Source: Phascolomyces articulosus
Taxonomy: Eukaryota > Mucoromycota > Mucoromycetes > Mucorales > Lichtheimiaceae
Length of the DNA: 64,000 nt
Reading direction: 5' to 3'
Assembly: GCA_025677815.1 (NCBI GenBank)
Contig: JAIXMP010000017.1
Coordinates: 682,001-746,000 of the forward strand
Shown: positions 38,049 through 51,090 of the stretch, in pieces
How the letters are laid out: each line of letters opens with the position of its first letter
How positions within the stretch are numbered: the stretch's first letter is position 1
Notes under the pieces: generated by a model
Database searches by the model: none
The model's input: only the letters and a program-made list of their open reading frames with translations
Told to the model about the DNA's origin: nothing
Position numbers and translations under genes: made by a program

Positions 38049-38964
38049 TTAATTACTTTCTCTTTTTTCTATAAGCAAATTACGCAACCATTTCACTTCA
38101 AGTTCCAGCTCGTTAACACGATTTTGTAATCTTTCAGACTTGGCCTTCATTTCTTGAACATTTTGTTCCATCGCTTGTTCTCGCATCTTCTTTTTAATAC
38201 GAAAACGAGCACTTGCGGCCGTGTTACGTCGTCGTTTATCTTCATCCGCTGCGATCTGATCTTCTGTCTTTTCTTCATTGACTGCAGGTCGCTTCTTGGA
38301 TTTACGAACAGGTTTGGGTTGTGGTGATGGTACAGGCTGAATCGCGGATGCAAGTGGTAATGAATCCAATGCAACTGGTTTGGGAAGAAGAGTAGGTTGT
38401 CGAGGTGTTCTAACAGTGGTGGCTGGATAAACAGGTACATAGCCATTCATGGGTGATGGCATAGGTGTAGTAGCAGCACTAGGGGCAGGTGCAATAGGAG
38501 CAATTGGAGTATATTGCTGTTGTGGTTGTTGAGCTTGAGGCTGTAGTTCTTGCTGCTGTTGTGGCTCCACCTGTTGCTGTTGTTGTTGTTGGGGCAATTC
38601 ATAATCGAGATATTCGACTAATTTTTCATAAGTAATGGGATCCAACATGTCACTTGGACATTCTTGTTTGACAGTCGAGTCATTTTCCGACTTGTCTTCT
38701 TCAGGACCCACTTGTTTTCCGGGATTCACATCAAATGTGAATTGAGCACTGCTCTAATGAGGTTTTATTTATAAAATAATTAAGTTTCTACTTTTTTTCA
38801 GGTCATTTTTAAATAAACATCTGATTTTTTTAATTTAATTATTTATTTACCCATAATGCTAATTCTTCAGCGGCATCACGTTCTGATTGCTCAGTATCGA
38901 CAATAGTATCGAATACCAAAGAATCAAGCGGTGATCCGAACTCGGATAGACCGTATGAGGACAT
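38049..38964 (-). CDS. bZIP transcription factor, CYS-3/MetR-like, 2 exons
   Basis: Exons 38964-38851 and 38753-38049 give 272 residues. The C-terminal 65 residues are a bZIP: basic region DEDKRRRNTAASARFRIKKK (from about 208) followed by a leucine-zipper heptad with ELELEVKWLRNLL. The RRRNTAASARFR core and the VKWLRNLL ending are those of Neurospora CYS-3 and Aspergillus MetR, which switch on sulphur uptake and assimilation when sulphur is short. The N-terminus has an acidic 38-residue first exon, a long Gln-rich segment (coding repeats at 38505-38595) and a Pro-rich region, consistent with activation. CYS-3 assignment rests on the DNA-binding domain alone; a Gcn4/Atf-type role cannot be excluded. 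Confidence 0.9.
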
Positions 38965-40088
38965 TCAATAAAAAAAATTCGTTTAGAGGGAAAGAAAAGA
39001 AAGAGAGAGAAAGAGGAAAACAATGATTACATACAACATACTCATATTTTGTTGTCGAAAACAGCTCCGAAATAGAAAATCTTGGCCGGTTATCACAACA
39101 AGTTCTTAAAATACAAACATACATAACCATTTTCAACGTGGTTATTTAAACAAGTTGAATCATTTTGTAAGTATATTTACAAGTGATCCATATTTTATAT
39201 TTGAAGTAAGAAAAAATAATAATTATATTCTTATAAGCATGAATATTCCTTCTATTGCTTCATGAGTTGTTACTTTGCTGAGAAACGGGTGAGTTATTTA
39301 CCAATAGAAATCCTTCACCGAGATTTTTTCAGATGTTCAGGCCACCATCTCCGCCGCCACAAAATGAATCCAGCACACTCGTTGTACAGAGGATATAAAT
39401 ATAAAATTAAAAATACAACATTAATATTTTGGATAAGTATGCATTTTGATATATAAAATTATTTCTGATATGGCTTGAAAATTACAGTTATTTTAATTAG
39501 ATTGCTCTGTGAGATAAACCAAAGATTGGGTTTGGATATAAGGTTTTTTTTATTGTGCGACAAGGATTTGCTGAAGGGAACCTAGACTAATTCGGGAACT
39601 TTGATTTGTTTGTTTTTCTTTTTCATAACAATGCAGAAAATAATCATATTCTACATATATCCTAACAAAAGAGTAAATAGATATGGTGCTATATATACAT
39701 GAGACAACTAAAGTAATCTATGATACAAATATATTATACACTAAGTTGTTTGATATACTGCTGGCCAGGTAAGATTCTTTACGAACTGATAATAACAATA
39801 ACAACTAGCTAGAACTATCGGTATTTACCAGGTTTCTAAATTCTCTAGGTATATCCAAAACTCAAAAATCAAAGTAGTGAATTTGTTCCACGAGGATTCA
39901 GACTATAGAGTACCAGCTTGTTGAAAACAGGCATAAAAAAAAGCTGTTTTCTTTCTAATTCAGGGGTATCACACTTTGTATTACACATTTAATAGTGATC
40001 AGCTCTGGTAATAATAATAACAAAATCTTCAGCTGGTAGAAACACAATCAAGTATCTAGCATCCAATCCCATGTATACTTCATATACA

Positions 40089-40131
<43 letters not shown>

Positions 40132-41011
40132 TCAATCTGTAAGAGATTTTAGTAATGGCGAGTAAATTGCATTTGGGTCAATTACTATTATATATGAAAT
40201 ACCATTTAATTTCGTACAAATGATTACAAAGAAGTTGTAACATTAAGACTCGCGGCTATATAAATCTTTATAAGTGTCTCCTTTCTATGAGGAGAGGGAG
40301 GTTGGTCTTTTATAATGGTTTAGGATGTATATTATCTATGCACTATTTTGCCTCTATTTCCAGTGGCTATGTGGTTTTTTTTTCAATTATCAGTGTGAAT
40401 TAACGATTTACATTAATTATTTCCTGGTCATTCATCACTTCGTTTTTACCCATATTTATTTATGATAAACTGTTCCATACTTGCCATATTACTCAGGTGT
40501 TATCCCATAATAATGATGGAATATACTATTCTTGCTTCTTTACCATGTATTAACTCAATAAATAGATGGATTTGTTGAAGTAACTATTGTTGTTGATGAA
40601 TACCTTATCGTCATCCTTAAATTTTACTTTTTAGGAATGAGTTTCTAATATTTAATGACAAAAAAATGCTGAAGTATTTATAATGCAAGCGCTTCCATAC
40701 GTTACCTGGATGTAACATAGAATAAAATAAACGCCAGGAGAAACAAATTACAATTAGAGTCGTATACAATACCACTTGCTTACTATAATCTTTATCAGCA
40801 TTGTCAAAGTAATAGTCATTTACCGCGAGTCATCCGAATGCATTTCATGCGTAATGAAACCTTCCATACAAAATATAAAAATAGAAACCCCGACCGACAC
40901 ATACACGAGGAGTATGTACAACAGGAGTGAAAAAAAGGCCTCTCACTTTTTTTAAAAAAAAATATAGAGACATCATCTTATTACTCTTTTTTATCAATCA
41001 ACGACTCGTTT
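38965..41011. other. Intergenic region with ATT microsatellite
   Basis: 2 kb without a supportable gene. It includes an (ATT)n run of about 40 bases (40092-40131). The last 100 bases are the EXO84 leader. Confidence 0.45.
40092..40131. repeat. (ATT)n microsatellite
   Basis: About thirteen uninterrupted TAT/ATT trinucleotides. Confidence 0.9.
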
Positions 41012-44000
41012 ATGTTACCTTCGAGTGCTTTAAAAAAGAAAGCCACGAGTGGCGCTGATGTATTTCGAAAAAAGGAAAAGGATCGCAGTGGTTCTAAATC
41101 CGGCAGTAGTAGCACCAAAGGCAATGGTTCACCATCATCGCAATCGAGTCGGCCCACCGCTAATACGGGAGCGAGTCGAGGCCAAGGTAATTTACCTTTA
41201 GGCAATGCACCTGTTGTACTCGATCTTCATCGTTTTGCTGATGATACCATGAAACCTGAAGAATGTAAATTATTATTGTTAAGGAACAAAAAAAATAAAC
41301 TTTTTTGATATTTTTGTGTTTAACATCCATTTTCACTCTCTTGCCAATAGACGTAACTCGCTCTTTATCGGATACCAATGAAGAAGGTATTCGTGCCTTT
41401 CATAAATCGCTTTTGGAAGCTAAACAAGTAGTTGGAGGAGATTTACAACGTAATGTCTATCGAAATTATACTGAGTTTGTTACGATCTCCAAAGAAGTAT
41501 CCAATTTGGATGGTGATGTTTTTCGCCTAAAAGGTTATATTAATGAATTGAAAAGTATTTGGGAAGGTTTTGTTGAAGAAACAAACCCTTCTGAAGATAC
41601 CAAACCTACAGGTAATTTAACTATTTTTTTTCTTACAGATAGATTATTTTGGGAGAGACTGGTAGATGTATAAAAAAATGAACACTCATGGTTTTTTTTT
41701 GTATAATCTCATATAGAGGGTCTTGGATTAAACAAAGCAGTTCTACCACAACGAAAACATAATGATATCATGACAACGGATTTACAAAGTATTTATCGTG
41801 CTCAAATTTCAGCATTATGGGATAATGTTGAAGGCTCACAGGTAAAATGAAATTTGGGAGCTGTTTGGTAATATAGAATGGGTAATTAAATAGCAACATG
41901 ACTTTATGTCCTCCCTAAAAAAACAGAGATTTGTACCTTATATTCCTGGTCGACACATTGTTCGAGAATGCGTCAATTTTATGGACATCAACCCCAAAAC
42001 TTTACAACCTCGCGTAGCAGTTCATATATTTTTGTTGAATGATTGTCTTTTGATTGCTTCTCGTAAAAAGAGATCAGCCACTTCAAGATACAAATTAGTT
42101 GCTGATTATTGTTGGAGTTTGGAGGATGCAAGCATTACGGATCTCAAGGATACACAAGGTAAGAATTGACTTTGAATGATGTTTTTTTGTTATTATTAAA
42201 CTAATAATAGACTGGATCCAATTCTAAAGGTTTAACGAATGCTATCAAGATATCTGTATATCCAAACACATTTTTATATCGATCAGAACGACAAGAGGAG
42301 AAGTTTGCACTTTTACATGCTTATCGACGTACAATGGATGAAAATGATGACAGACAAGAAGATACACCTAATGGCAGTAAGTCCCGTGTTATTTTCCAAT
42401 TGACTGATTTTATTTCAGTTTCATTGTTTACTAAAATATAATCTTTTATATAGTGGGATATCCAAAGAATGGAAAGGTAAAACAAAAAAAAAACCAGAAA
42501 GCATAGTCATATATCAACGCATGATTATTATGCGGATCAGTAAAAACTGAACAGATTGCCTTGTGATTTTTTGATATTAGGATCATGGTTCACCAAGTGC
42601 AAAAGAGTATGGAAAAGATGGAAAAGATACAGAAATCAATCCTGCGGATCAAAAATGGCTTCAATATTTACCTGATGAACTTGAGGTAGCCATTTCTTTG
42701 AGACAATTTGAAAATGCTGTGAAAGATATAGAACAAGGTAAATTTTCATTGTTGACTTTTTGAAAAAGTTTGAATTATTCATGAAGATTTTTCTTTGTTT
42801 CTTCCAGCACGTAAGGTTTTAGCCACGTACAAAAAAGAATCACCACTTTTGCGAGAAAGCAAACGACAAGTTGAAAAATATACCGAATCCTTATCCTCTA
42901 TTATTAGCCATGATTTGAGTAATATTCTTTTAACAAAGCTTCAATTCCAGAGACTGGTTAATTGGCTCTTGAGATTAGATAAAGGAGAAGAGGTAAAAAC
43001 CAATTAATCAATCAATCACTCTTTTTAGTATTATTGTTATTATTATTGATCGAATCATTCATGATCTAGATTAATTTATTTTTTTTACTAATTTTAATCT
43101 GCCCAAATATTCTGGTTAGGCTCGTGAAGTTTTCTTAAATACAAGATCGTTGATCATTAAAAAACGGATAAGGTTCGTACGATAAAAAATCAAGACATGT
43201 TATACAGTATTGTATACAATTAACAATCTTTTTTTCTCTGTTTTTATATATTCAGACAATTAACATTCGAAGGAGATAGTACGACTTATATCAATGAATT
43301 AGCATTGGTTGTATTTACACTTGTACGAAATACATGTGAATGGTATCGAGATTCATTCAAACAAAATGAAATGGCTTCTCGATTTATTACTTGGGTACGC
43401 GAACAAACAGAAATTTATGCAGATATTTATAAACGTCAAGTATTCAATCACAGCCAATTGAACTGTCAAATTATTGCCGATTGTTTTAAGTCAACGTTGG
43501 ATCAATGTTCTATCGTACGTATCTATTTATATAAAAGAAAGGGATTAGGAGGAGAAAGAGAATGAAAAAGAGAGAAGGAGTAGGAAAAGAAGGTGAATCA
43601 TTAAAATTAACCTGATATATATCATATCAAATTACTCAATTCTATCTATGTGTACCCAAATCAGCTGCGGAAAGTGGGCCTTGATTTAAAATTTTTGTTG
43701 GAAGACTTTTTCCTGGAAAATGTCCGTGAAACGATCTTGGCTTACGAGAAACGATGTATGGAAAAGGCAGAAAAGTTTGTTGGAACAGATAATTTCTCAA
43801 TTGTATCTAGTCAAAATTTAGGTAGGTAATCTATGGTTAACATAAATAGGAGATAAAAGCAGGAGAGCCAGCCTTTTACATAGTTGAATCGCTGATCATG
43901 ATCATTTTTTTTAGGTGCTGATGTACGAGTTACTTCGAGTGTAGTGACTTTTTATAACATGTTGGTCAAATTTGTCAATGATATCTGTTTGATTGCAAAA

Positions 44001-44518
44001 TTACAAGTACGTAAATGAATGAATGGATAGGATGACAAAAAAAAATGTTTCTTTTGGTATAGAATAGAAAAAGAAGATTTCTAACATTCAATTGTTTTTT
44101 TAAAAGTTATACGAAACTGTTGTTCGTAGTATATCCAGGGTAACGGAAAGTTACCTTCGTGCCATGGTGGATCAATCAAATGGCCAGGTATGGATATATA
44201 TCCTTACATCACTTACATCACATGATGAGTACTCTTTTTTTCCAATTCATAGATGTATTCACATAAGAAATTCTTATTATAGCGTTCCATTGCCCAAATG
44301 AATATTGGCTTTGTGTTGGATAACGTGGTGCCAAGAGTATCCTCTCAACTTAATGTAAGTCTATACGATATTTGGATGGGAAATAAAAGAAAAAACAATG
44401 ATAGAAATAGTTAAAATATTAATCAATTATTTTTTTTTTAATAATGTAGCGACATTTTGATCGCCCCATACCCGAGCTGGACTCATTGCGTGCGAGACTT
44501 AGAGGATTGAGCAACTAA
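41012..44518 (+). CDS. EXO84: Exocyst subunit EXO84, 15 exons
   Basis: Exons are 41012-41264, 41351-41611, 41717-41841, 41927-42158, 42230-42376, 42454-42476, 42581-42737, 42808-42992, 43120-43172, 43256-43514, 43665-43821, 43915-44006, 44107-44187, 44283-44354 and 44450-44518, giving 721 residues. Exo84 is part of the octameric exocyst that tethers secretory vesicles at growth sites. A basic Ser-rich N-terminus leads into the Vps51-like coiled region (YRNYTEFVTISKEVSNLDGD). A PH domain follows, with VPYIPGRHIVRECVNFMDI, VHIFLLNDCLLIASRKKR and the matching WSLEDASI strand. The helical C-terminal rods end in FVLDNVVPRVSSQLN. One exon is 23 bases. This is the most finely split gene of the window. 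Confidence 0.92.
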
Positions 44519-44865
44519 GAAGGAGAAAGGAAATAAATAAAAATCACACAATCATCGATTACGTGTGATCGATCTGTCATGCCGAATAGAAAGATAGCCT
44601 ATTTGATCAAATTCTTTTTTAGTCAATGTCATAATATAGTTATAATAAGATATAATAATCTCTCCTTTTTATATCTCGCCTTTTTTCTTTACCTTTTCTC
44701 TCTTTCCTTTCAAAGCAAACCCTTTTTTAACAATCCAAATAAAAAAAGAATTAATATAATAACATTTACAGTGCGGTTTACTCTTGCACAATAACATTTA
44801 AGGGACGCACAATACCATTACCTATCTATATAATATATACATACATCTTTATTATTGTCATTACT
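44519..44865. other. Short intergenic region between tandem genes
   Basis: 347 bases of AT-rich sequence: EXO84 3' UTR and promoter of the hydrolase. Nothing else is seen. Confidence 0.5.
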
Positions 44866-46625
44866 ATGTTTCTCTTTATTTGGTTTTTACTAGAATTGAC
44901 TTTTTGGTTATATATTCGACAAACATGGATTCGGTTGCAACAGCGAGTGAAACCTCATGGATTACCCTCTTTTGAAGAGCGATGGCGTTTGTATTGGAAT
45001 TGTATACATACAATGAAGGATGAAAATTTCGAGGATTGGGTCACCGGATGGTGTTATTTAAAGGATAGTCCAAGACGTGAACATCCAAAATTTAGCGAGA
45101 TTTACAAGGAGAATCTTGCAACCTTGTTAGTAACCGATTGATTATATATATTAAGCAACGCACCACCCATGGTTATGACACGGCCATTTAACTTATTAAT
45201 GAGGTATATCACATATTGACTATGATATAATATTAATATGTATTAGGCTTGCTTGGGCTTTTTGGGGCGAAGATTTAGAAACGGTTCAAAGCAATGTTAT
45301 CTACGCAGCTGAATTAGAGAAAATGGTCCACAATCTCGAAGTCATTTTCAGTGTTAAGTTTCCAACTGGTTATAATCCACATGTCCAATGTATCCGACCC
45401 CCTTTGGATTCATTTAAATATATTCATCGACCCTTGATACTCTATCTTGGTAATTTTGTGTTTACTACGCTCTTCAACTATTTATTCCTTGAGAAGTTTG
45501 CCAAGTTTCGTTCTTATGGAACGGATAGACCAGGTGTTCGATGGGGCAGTCTATTTAACTTATTTTTATCAACCACCAGTACCGCTACAAACACAGCAAA
45601 GCATCAACATCTTGTGTACTGGTATCGCGAAGGAAAAAGAACACCATCTACCAACAGTTATGATAACAATATAACACCAATTATATTTATCCATGGTATC
45701 GGCACAGGCCTTCACCTCTATATGGATTTTATTCGTCGTATTATATCTCTTGAACAACCCGTATTTTGTATTGAATTACCGCATGTTTCAAGTCGCTTAG
45801 TAGAACATGTACGAATATTTCATTATATATTTCTATATAGTTGATTATTTACATGCTTGAACTAATAGGTTGATACATTTATAATGGGTCTATTAGATAC
45901 CTACACCTCAAGAAACTGTGGGTGAAATTCAAACAATGCTGAACACCCACAAGTATACGAAAGCTACCATTGTCGGTCATTCTTTAGGAACAATTGTAGC
46001 TGGATGGATGGCGAAATTTGCAACCCATCGAGTATCAGGTCTTGTTCTTATTGATCCTATCTGCTTTTTATTAAACTTTCATTACACTGCCTATAATATG
46101 CTTCATCGTGTTCCTTCTAAATTTACAGAGGTAACGTAACAGTAGGATGAATTATGATTTAACATCGAGACAAAAAGTTCTTTATCTCAATTCTCTCCCT
46201 ACATACATATGCAGTATTTGATTCATTATGTGGCAAGTCGTGAATTATATATAAATTATTATTTCCACCGACATTTCCATTGGTACCAAAACGTGTTTTT
46301 CATCCGTGATACACCTACTTCAAATACTCCTCTATTTTCAACGCCAATAGCTACACAAAAAATTGAAGAAGAAAATGATCCAAAAAACCAGCTCTATAAC
46401 AATACAACAGTCTATCTCTCCGAGTGCGATGTCATTGTGAATGCACAACAAATTGAAAAGTATTTGAAAAAACGAACTATCGACACAACAATGATGAAGA
46501 ACATGGAACACGCTGGGTATCTTACTCAACCCGTGTGGCTACAGCGTATATTATCTGATATTGAAGACATGGTATCTTCTCCAACAACAAGTACAAAAGA
46601 AATCGATGAAGCAATTGCTATCTAA
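44866..46625 (+). CDS. Membrane-anchored alpha/beta hydrolase, 4 exons
   Basis: Exons 44866-45125, 45247-45808, 45897-46130 and 46215-46625 encode 488 residues. An N-terminal hydrophobic anchor (FLFIWFLLELTFWLYI) begins the protein, and a second hydrophobic stretch lies near LILYLGNFVFTTLFNYLF. The hydrolase domain shows the oxyanion motif HGIGTG (from H236), the nucleophile elbow GHSLG (S303), the acid in SECD (D424) and the histidine in MEHAG (H451), so the triad is complete. This fits fungal AB-hydrolase-1 proteins of unknown substrate, probably a lipase or esterase acting at a membrane. Between strands the chain carries a Thr/Asn-rich insert. No specific family name can be given. Confidence 0.85.
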
Positions 46626-47552
46626 AGATACGACATGTTAATCTATTCAATAGTGTTGAAAAACCTATACATTAACCTACACGTTCTTGTTCCTCTTTTG
46701 TTTCTCGTTTTTTTTTTCAATAACATTGTATGCTACTCTTTTGGCTATATGTTTTTTATGTTTACCACTGATATAAACTGCAGTAGTAGTGTAGTACTAT
46801 TTTATTCAATTCACAAGCAGATTTACCAGAAGAACCCCATTGCCTATTTTATGAGTGCTCAAATGTATTCATTTTATGCTTATTTTATGATTTCCTTTTT
46901 CTACGAATAAATAAGAAAATATGCAAAAATAGTTTCACAGCAATACCTGGCTAAAGAATATGATTATATTCTAAATACTCAATGTTGGTGATATTTTTAG
47001 TTTCCATGGATATGGGTTATCTCTTGTAAATTGTAAAATTCTAGTTTTTTCTTATACATTTTTGTTATGCAGAAGTTCTACAAATAATTATCTAATTACA
47101 TGTAAATTATACCAAGAGTCGAGAAGTCGATAAAAAGCTATGTTATATTTTATAATCCTTTTACTAATAAAAATACGTTACTGGTGTTCTTCATATACCA
47201 TATATTAAAAAATGGCATGAATATATATTATCAAGCGCGCATATTTATTAATCTTTTACAACTAGATGACTAACGTGGCACGAAAAGAGAAAAGGTTTCA
47301 AGCTAATGTAAACATCAAGCGCCCCTTCAATAGGATCTCACAGACTAGAACAAGGCTTAGACCGCATCACGCTTTTACTACGTATACGCATTGATTAATT
47401 GTACTATCGGATTAATTAATTATCCCGGTTTTATGCATCTTTTTGAATGGCGCAGTATTTTTTTTATATATGAATAACAGCAGTTTTTTTTCTTCTTTTT
47501 TTTCTCACTCTCTTTTCTTTTTCCATCTTGTCTGATACGTGGCAGAAAGAAA
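46626..47552. other. Intergenic region between tandem genes
   Basis: AT-rich, with no supported coding frame. The final 100 bases are a T-rich leader before the epoxide hydrolase ATG. Confidence 0.45.
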
Positions 47553-49321
47553 ATGTCAATCGAACCTTTTGAAATTCCATCGATTCCCCCTGAACGACTT
47601 GCTTTGCTTAAAGAAAGACTCACTCATGCCGAGTATCCCAATGAACTTGAGCAAGATGTCGAATGGACATATGGTGCACCACGATGGGCTGTTGAACCTC
47701 TGGTCAAGGCATGGTTGAATGATTATAATTGGGAAACCGCACGTGCAGAAATGAATCGTTGGCATCATTATCATGCTACCATCCAAGGTTTACGCGTTCA
47801 TTTTGTTCATGAACGATCTGAGAAACCAGATGCTATACCTCTTCTTTTATTAAATGGTTGGCCATCCAATTTTTATGAGTATCATAAAGTGATTGAACCT
47901 CTTCGGGATGGTGATAATGGGAAACAGGTAAATTTGAAACCCATCTCGATGGAAGGATTATTTTTGTGTACCTTTTTTTTTTTTAAAAAAAAAACATTGT
48001 GTTCCCAAACAAAAAAAAATGGACAATTTATAGGCATTTCACGTTATCGTACCAAGTTTACCAGGATTCGGTTTTTCTGAAGCACCTAAACTTCCTGGTC
48101 ATGGTATTAAAGCCAATGGTGAAATAATGCATGAGCTTATGACAACAGTTCTTGGATATACTGAATACAGTAAGATTGTTGTTTTCTAATTATATTCAAA
48201 TAGGCAAAAACCTTCAAATTATTATCGTTATTTTTTTTATTTAACTTGAAGTATCCTATTATTATATAGTGGCTCACGGTACTGACTGGGGTGCTCCCAT
48301 TGCCAAATGGTGTGCAAAAAAACATTCAACCCATTGCAAAGCTGTTCATAGTTCATTTCCTTTGGGACCAGCACCTACTCCTACTTTACACAATTTATTG
48401 ACTCAACCATTAAGAGTGGCAAAGCTTCTTGCAAGTGCTGCTATTGGTTTTGATGCTGTTTATGGACGTGGTGCTGCCAAATTAAAAAGTCAATCGTTTG
48501 TGGATGTAATTAACGACGCAGATGCTGGATATCGTTGTATTCAGTGTACACGTCCATATACTTTAGGGTTTGGTTTGACTGATAGTCCTGTGGGTCTATT
48601 AGGTAACTTATAAGAATATTACTTAGACATGATTTATTTTATTATGGTTATTTTGCTTATTTTTCATATCACCTATTATTCTATTCGATTATTTAGCATG
48701 GATCCTCGAAAAATTCCACAACTGGACGTATCATACCTCTGGCAAAGAAAATACAGAGGCATTACCTGAAACAATTACTGTGGATGAATTTCTGACAGTG
48801 GTGACAATTTATTGGCTTTCCAATTCCATGGCATCCTCTACACGAATTTATTACGAATTTTTCAATGAGAAAGATTTAAACAATGAGTTCGGTCCTGAAA
48901 AAGTCAAAATTCCTACAGCATTAGCTTATTTTCCTGCGGAACTTGCTAAGGTATGTAATTGTGATTTTTTTTTTGCATAAATAGTTATGTGAGTTTAAAT
49001 AGGATGTGATGTTCAAGGTCAAAAAAAGTCTAACTTTAAAATATCAACCTATATAAATATAATTCTTTGTAGGTTCCTCGTGAATGGGTTGAAGCAGGCT
49101 CAAATTTACAACAGTATAACGAATATGATGTGGTAAGTTAACTTTTTAATGTTATTGCTAGGTAATATGGAGATTATACATGAAATAGAGTTCTTATCCG
49201 TTTTATTAATATGTACGTATTCCTTCAGGGAGGGCATTTTCCATCTTTAGAAGTGAATGAATTGGTTGTAGATGATTTTCAACGATTTGGAAAGCTTCTG
49301 AAGACAAAGAAGTTTATGTAG
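47553..49321 (+). CDS. Epoxide hydrolase, microsomal (EPHX1) type, 6 exons
   Basis: Exons 47553-47927, 48034-48169, 48270-48602, 48697-48950, 49073-49132 and 49229-49321 give 416 residues. The N-terminal EHN domain (PFEIPSIPPERLALLKERL, then LNDYNWETARAEMNRWHHY) is that of microsomal-type epoxide hydrolases. The alpha/beta-hydrolase core has the nucleophile aspartate in HGTDWGAPIA (D176) and the catalytic histidine in GGHFPSLE (H389). The oxyanion motif, usually HGWP, reads NGWP (N101). The enzyme adds water to epoxides by a covalent ester. No N-terminal membrane anchor is seen, unlike mammalian EPHX1. Acid-residue assignment in the cap region is not attempted. Insect juvenile-hormone and fungal detoxifying enzymes share this layout. 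Confidence 0.9.
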
Positions 49322-51090
49322 TAAATAATTGTAGTAATAGTAGTAGTATATAGTAATTGAATATCTGATAACTATTGAAACCACAACATCGCATGTTAGA
49401 ATTTCATTCAATTCCTACTTTGATATATGGATGTAATTAATTCATGTGTTCAAGTAAAAGTTAAAGGACGAATACAAGAAAGAAGAAATGACAATTTGAT
49501 TTCTATTTTATCACTTTTTTTTTTTTTTTTTTTTGCAAATAACACGCTTGCATTTACTCTTTGCATACTAATAAAGGAAAAAGAAATATAATATCAACAC
49601 CATCCAAGATAAAAAGTTTTACAAAAAAAATATGATATATATAATACGTATCCATGGAGATAAAATATTATGTGAATAATGTTACCAAATAGTTAAAATG
49701 AAAATAATACATATAGGGTAAAAAGTATGGGCTATAATATATATCAATGTGACTCAAGAATACGCAAAAAAATACCCAACAACTTCATTGATGCAACAAC
49801 AAACTTTTGTTTAAATTCTCTTTCTTTATCGCCACCCTATCATGTGTACGACATCACTACTGATGGGTTCGCCACTAAAAATTGAATAAGTAAACTTTAC
49901 ACATTCAAGAGCAACCACAGTGTACGACATCACCACGTAGTAACTTTATATACACCAGACTGCAATGGTCCACCTCCCGACAAGGAACAATTTTACTAAA
50001 ATGAACATATGGTGTTGTGTGATACCAATAGTAGCTTCCACAAATTGTGCCTGTGCGAGAGGGACGAGAAAGAGAGGAAATGTAGATAATTCATTATATT
50101 ATATAGAAAAAAACCAGAAGATGCTCAAATAGATACACAGTATCCAATCATCATAAATGGCACGTCATTTAGGATGTATCTACATAAACTATCCCTCATT
50201 TATTTGTTTGACAACGACAGCGAATCCAAGTCATTGTTGTTCTTCTTTAATTAGTAAAAACAAATTTTCGACATGTGTCAAAATGCATAAATAGAATATA
50301 GACAGCGCACATGATGTATAATGATACATCAGACATGAAGAACATACTATTTTTTCATAGTATGACCGATGGCGTTTGGTGACATAATAATCCACATAAT
50401 GTATAAAATAAATGCATAAATATTACTATTATGCATTTATATAAATATCGAATGTTTGCTTATAATTGGATATTGCCAATAATATACAATTATTATTAAT
50501 AAACGTAAGGTCATTCTTTCTGAATTTGCCCTTTTTTATTCATTTACGTACGAATATACATGTGAAGATTCTTTGACAACAACTTTTTATTTATTTATTC
50601 TTGATTGGGCATTAGCTGATGGATAACATTTATTTTTCTTTTTGCTATTGAATTCAATCCATTCAATAAATCCATTCACACCTCCACAAAATATATGTAG
50701 ACTATCCTATCAGATTTGAATTCAAACAACTTTATTTTAATCTGATTACAAATATACTTGATGTACCAAAAGAAAGAATCATAAGAATACATTTTTCTTT
50801 TAGAATAAAAGTGTAGGTAAAACATATGATCTATTTACTTAAGAAGAAAACAATTATCATCCATCAGATAATTACTATGTCATCCATCCCATGAGACCTT
50901 TTTGAAACCAACCTACACTAATGCAGCAGAGACAACTATATATCAGATGGATGGACAGGTATACAGGCGATCGGGAAGCGAAAAAAAAGAGCGCGGGAAC
51001 ACGGTCATCGATTTTTTTTTGGCATTAAATAATAATAATCCAATAGACAGACAAGCTTCAATATTCACGTACCTTTCTTTAAAAAAAATA
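49322..51090. other. Intergenic region with a short direct repeat
   Basis: 1.77 kb. A T-run lies at 49517-49534. GTGTACGACATCAC occurs twice (49844-49857 and 49920-49933). A 61-codon minus-strand open stretch with several cysteines (50090-49905) is discussed under findings. An imperfect hairpin lies near 50311-50352. No gene could be supported. Confidence 0.45.

Noticed and set aside
46635..46910. 91-codon hydrophobic frame after the alpha/beta hydrolase
   Set aside because: AT-driven Phe/Tyr/Ile composition without motif; best read as 3' UTR.
50902..51090. Upstream in-frame extension of HSCB
   Set aside because: The basic presequence starts at 51091; the upstream part is hydrophilic with no targeting character.
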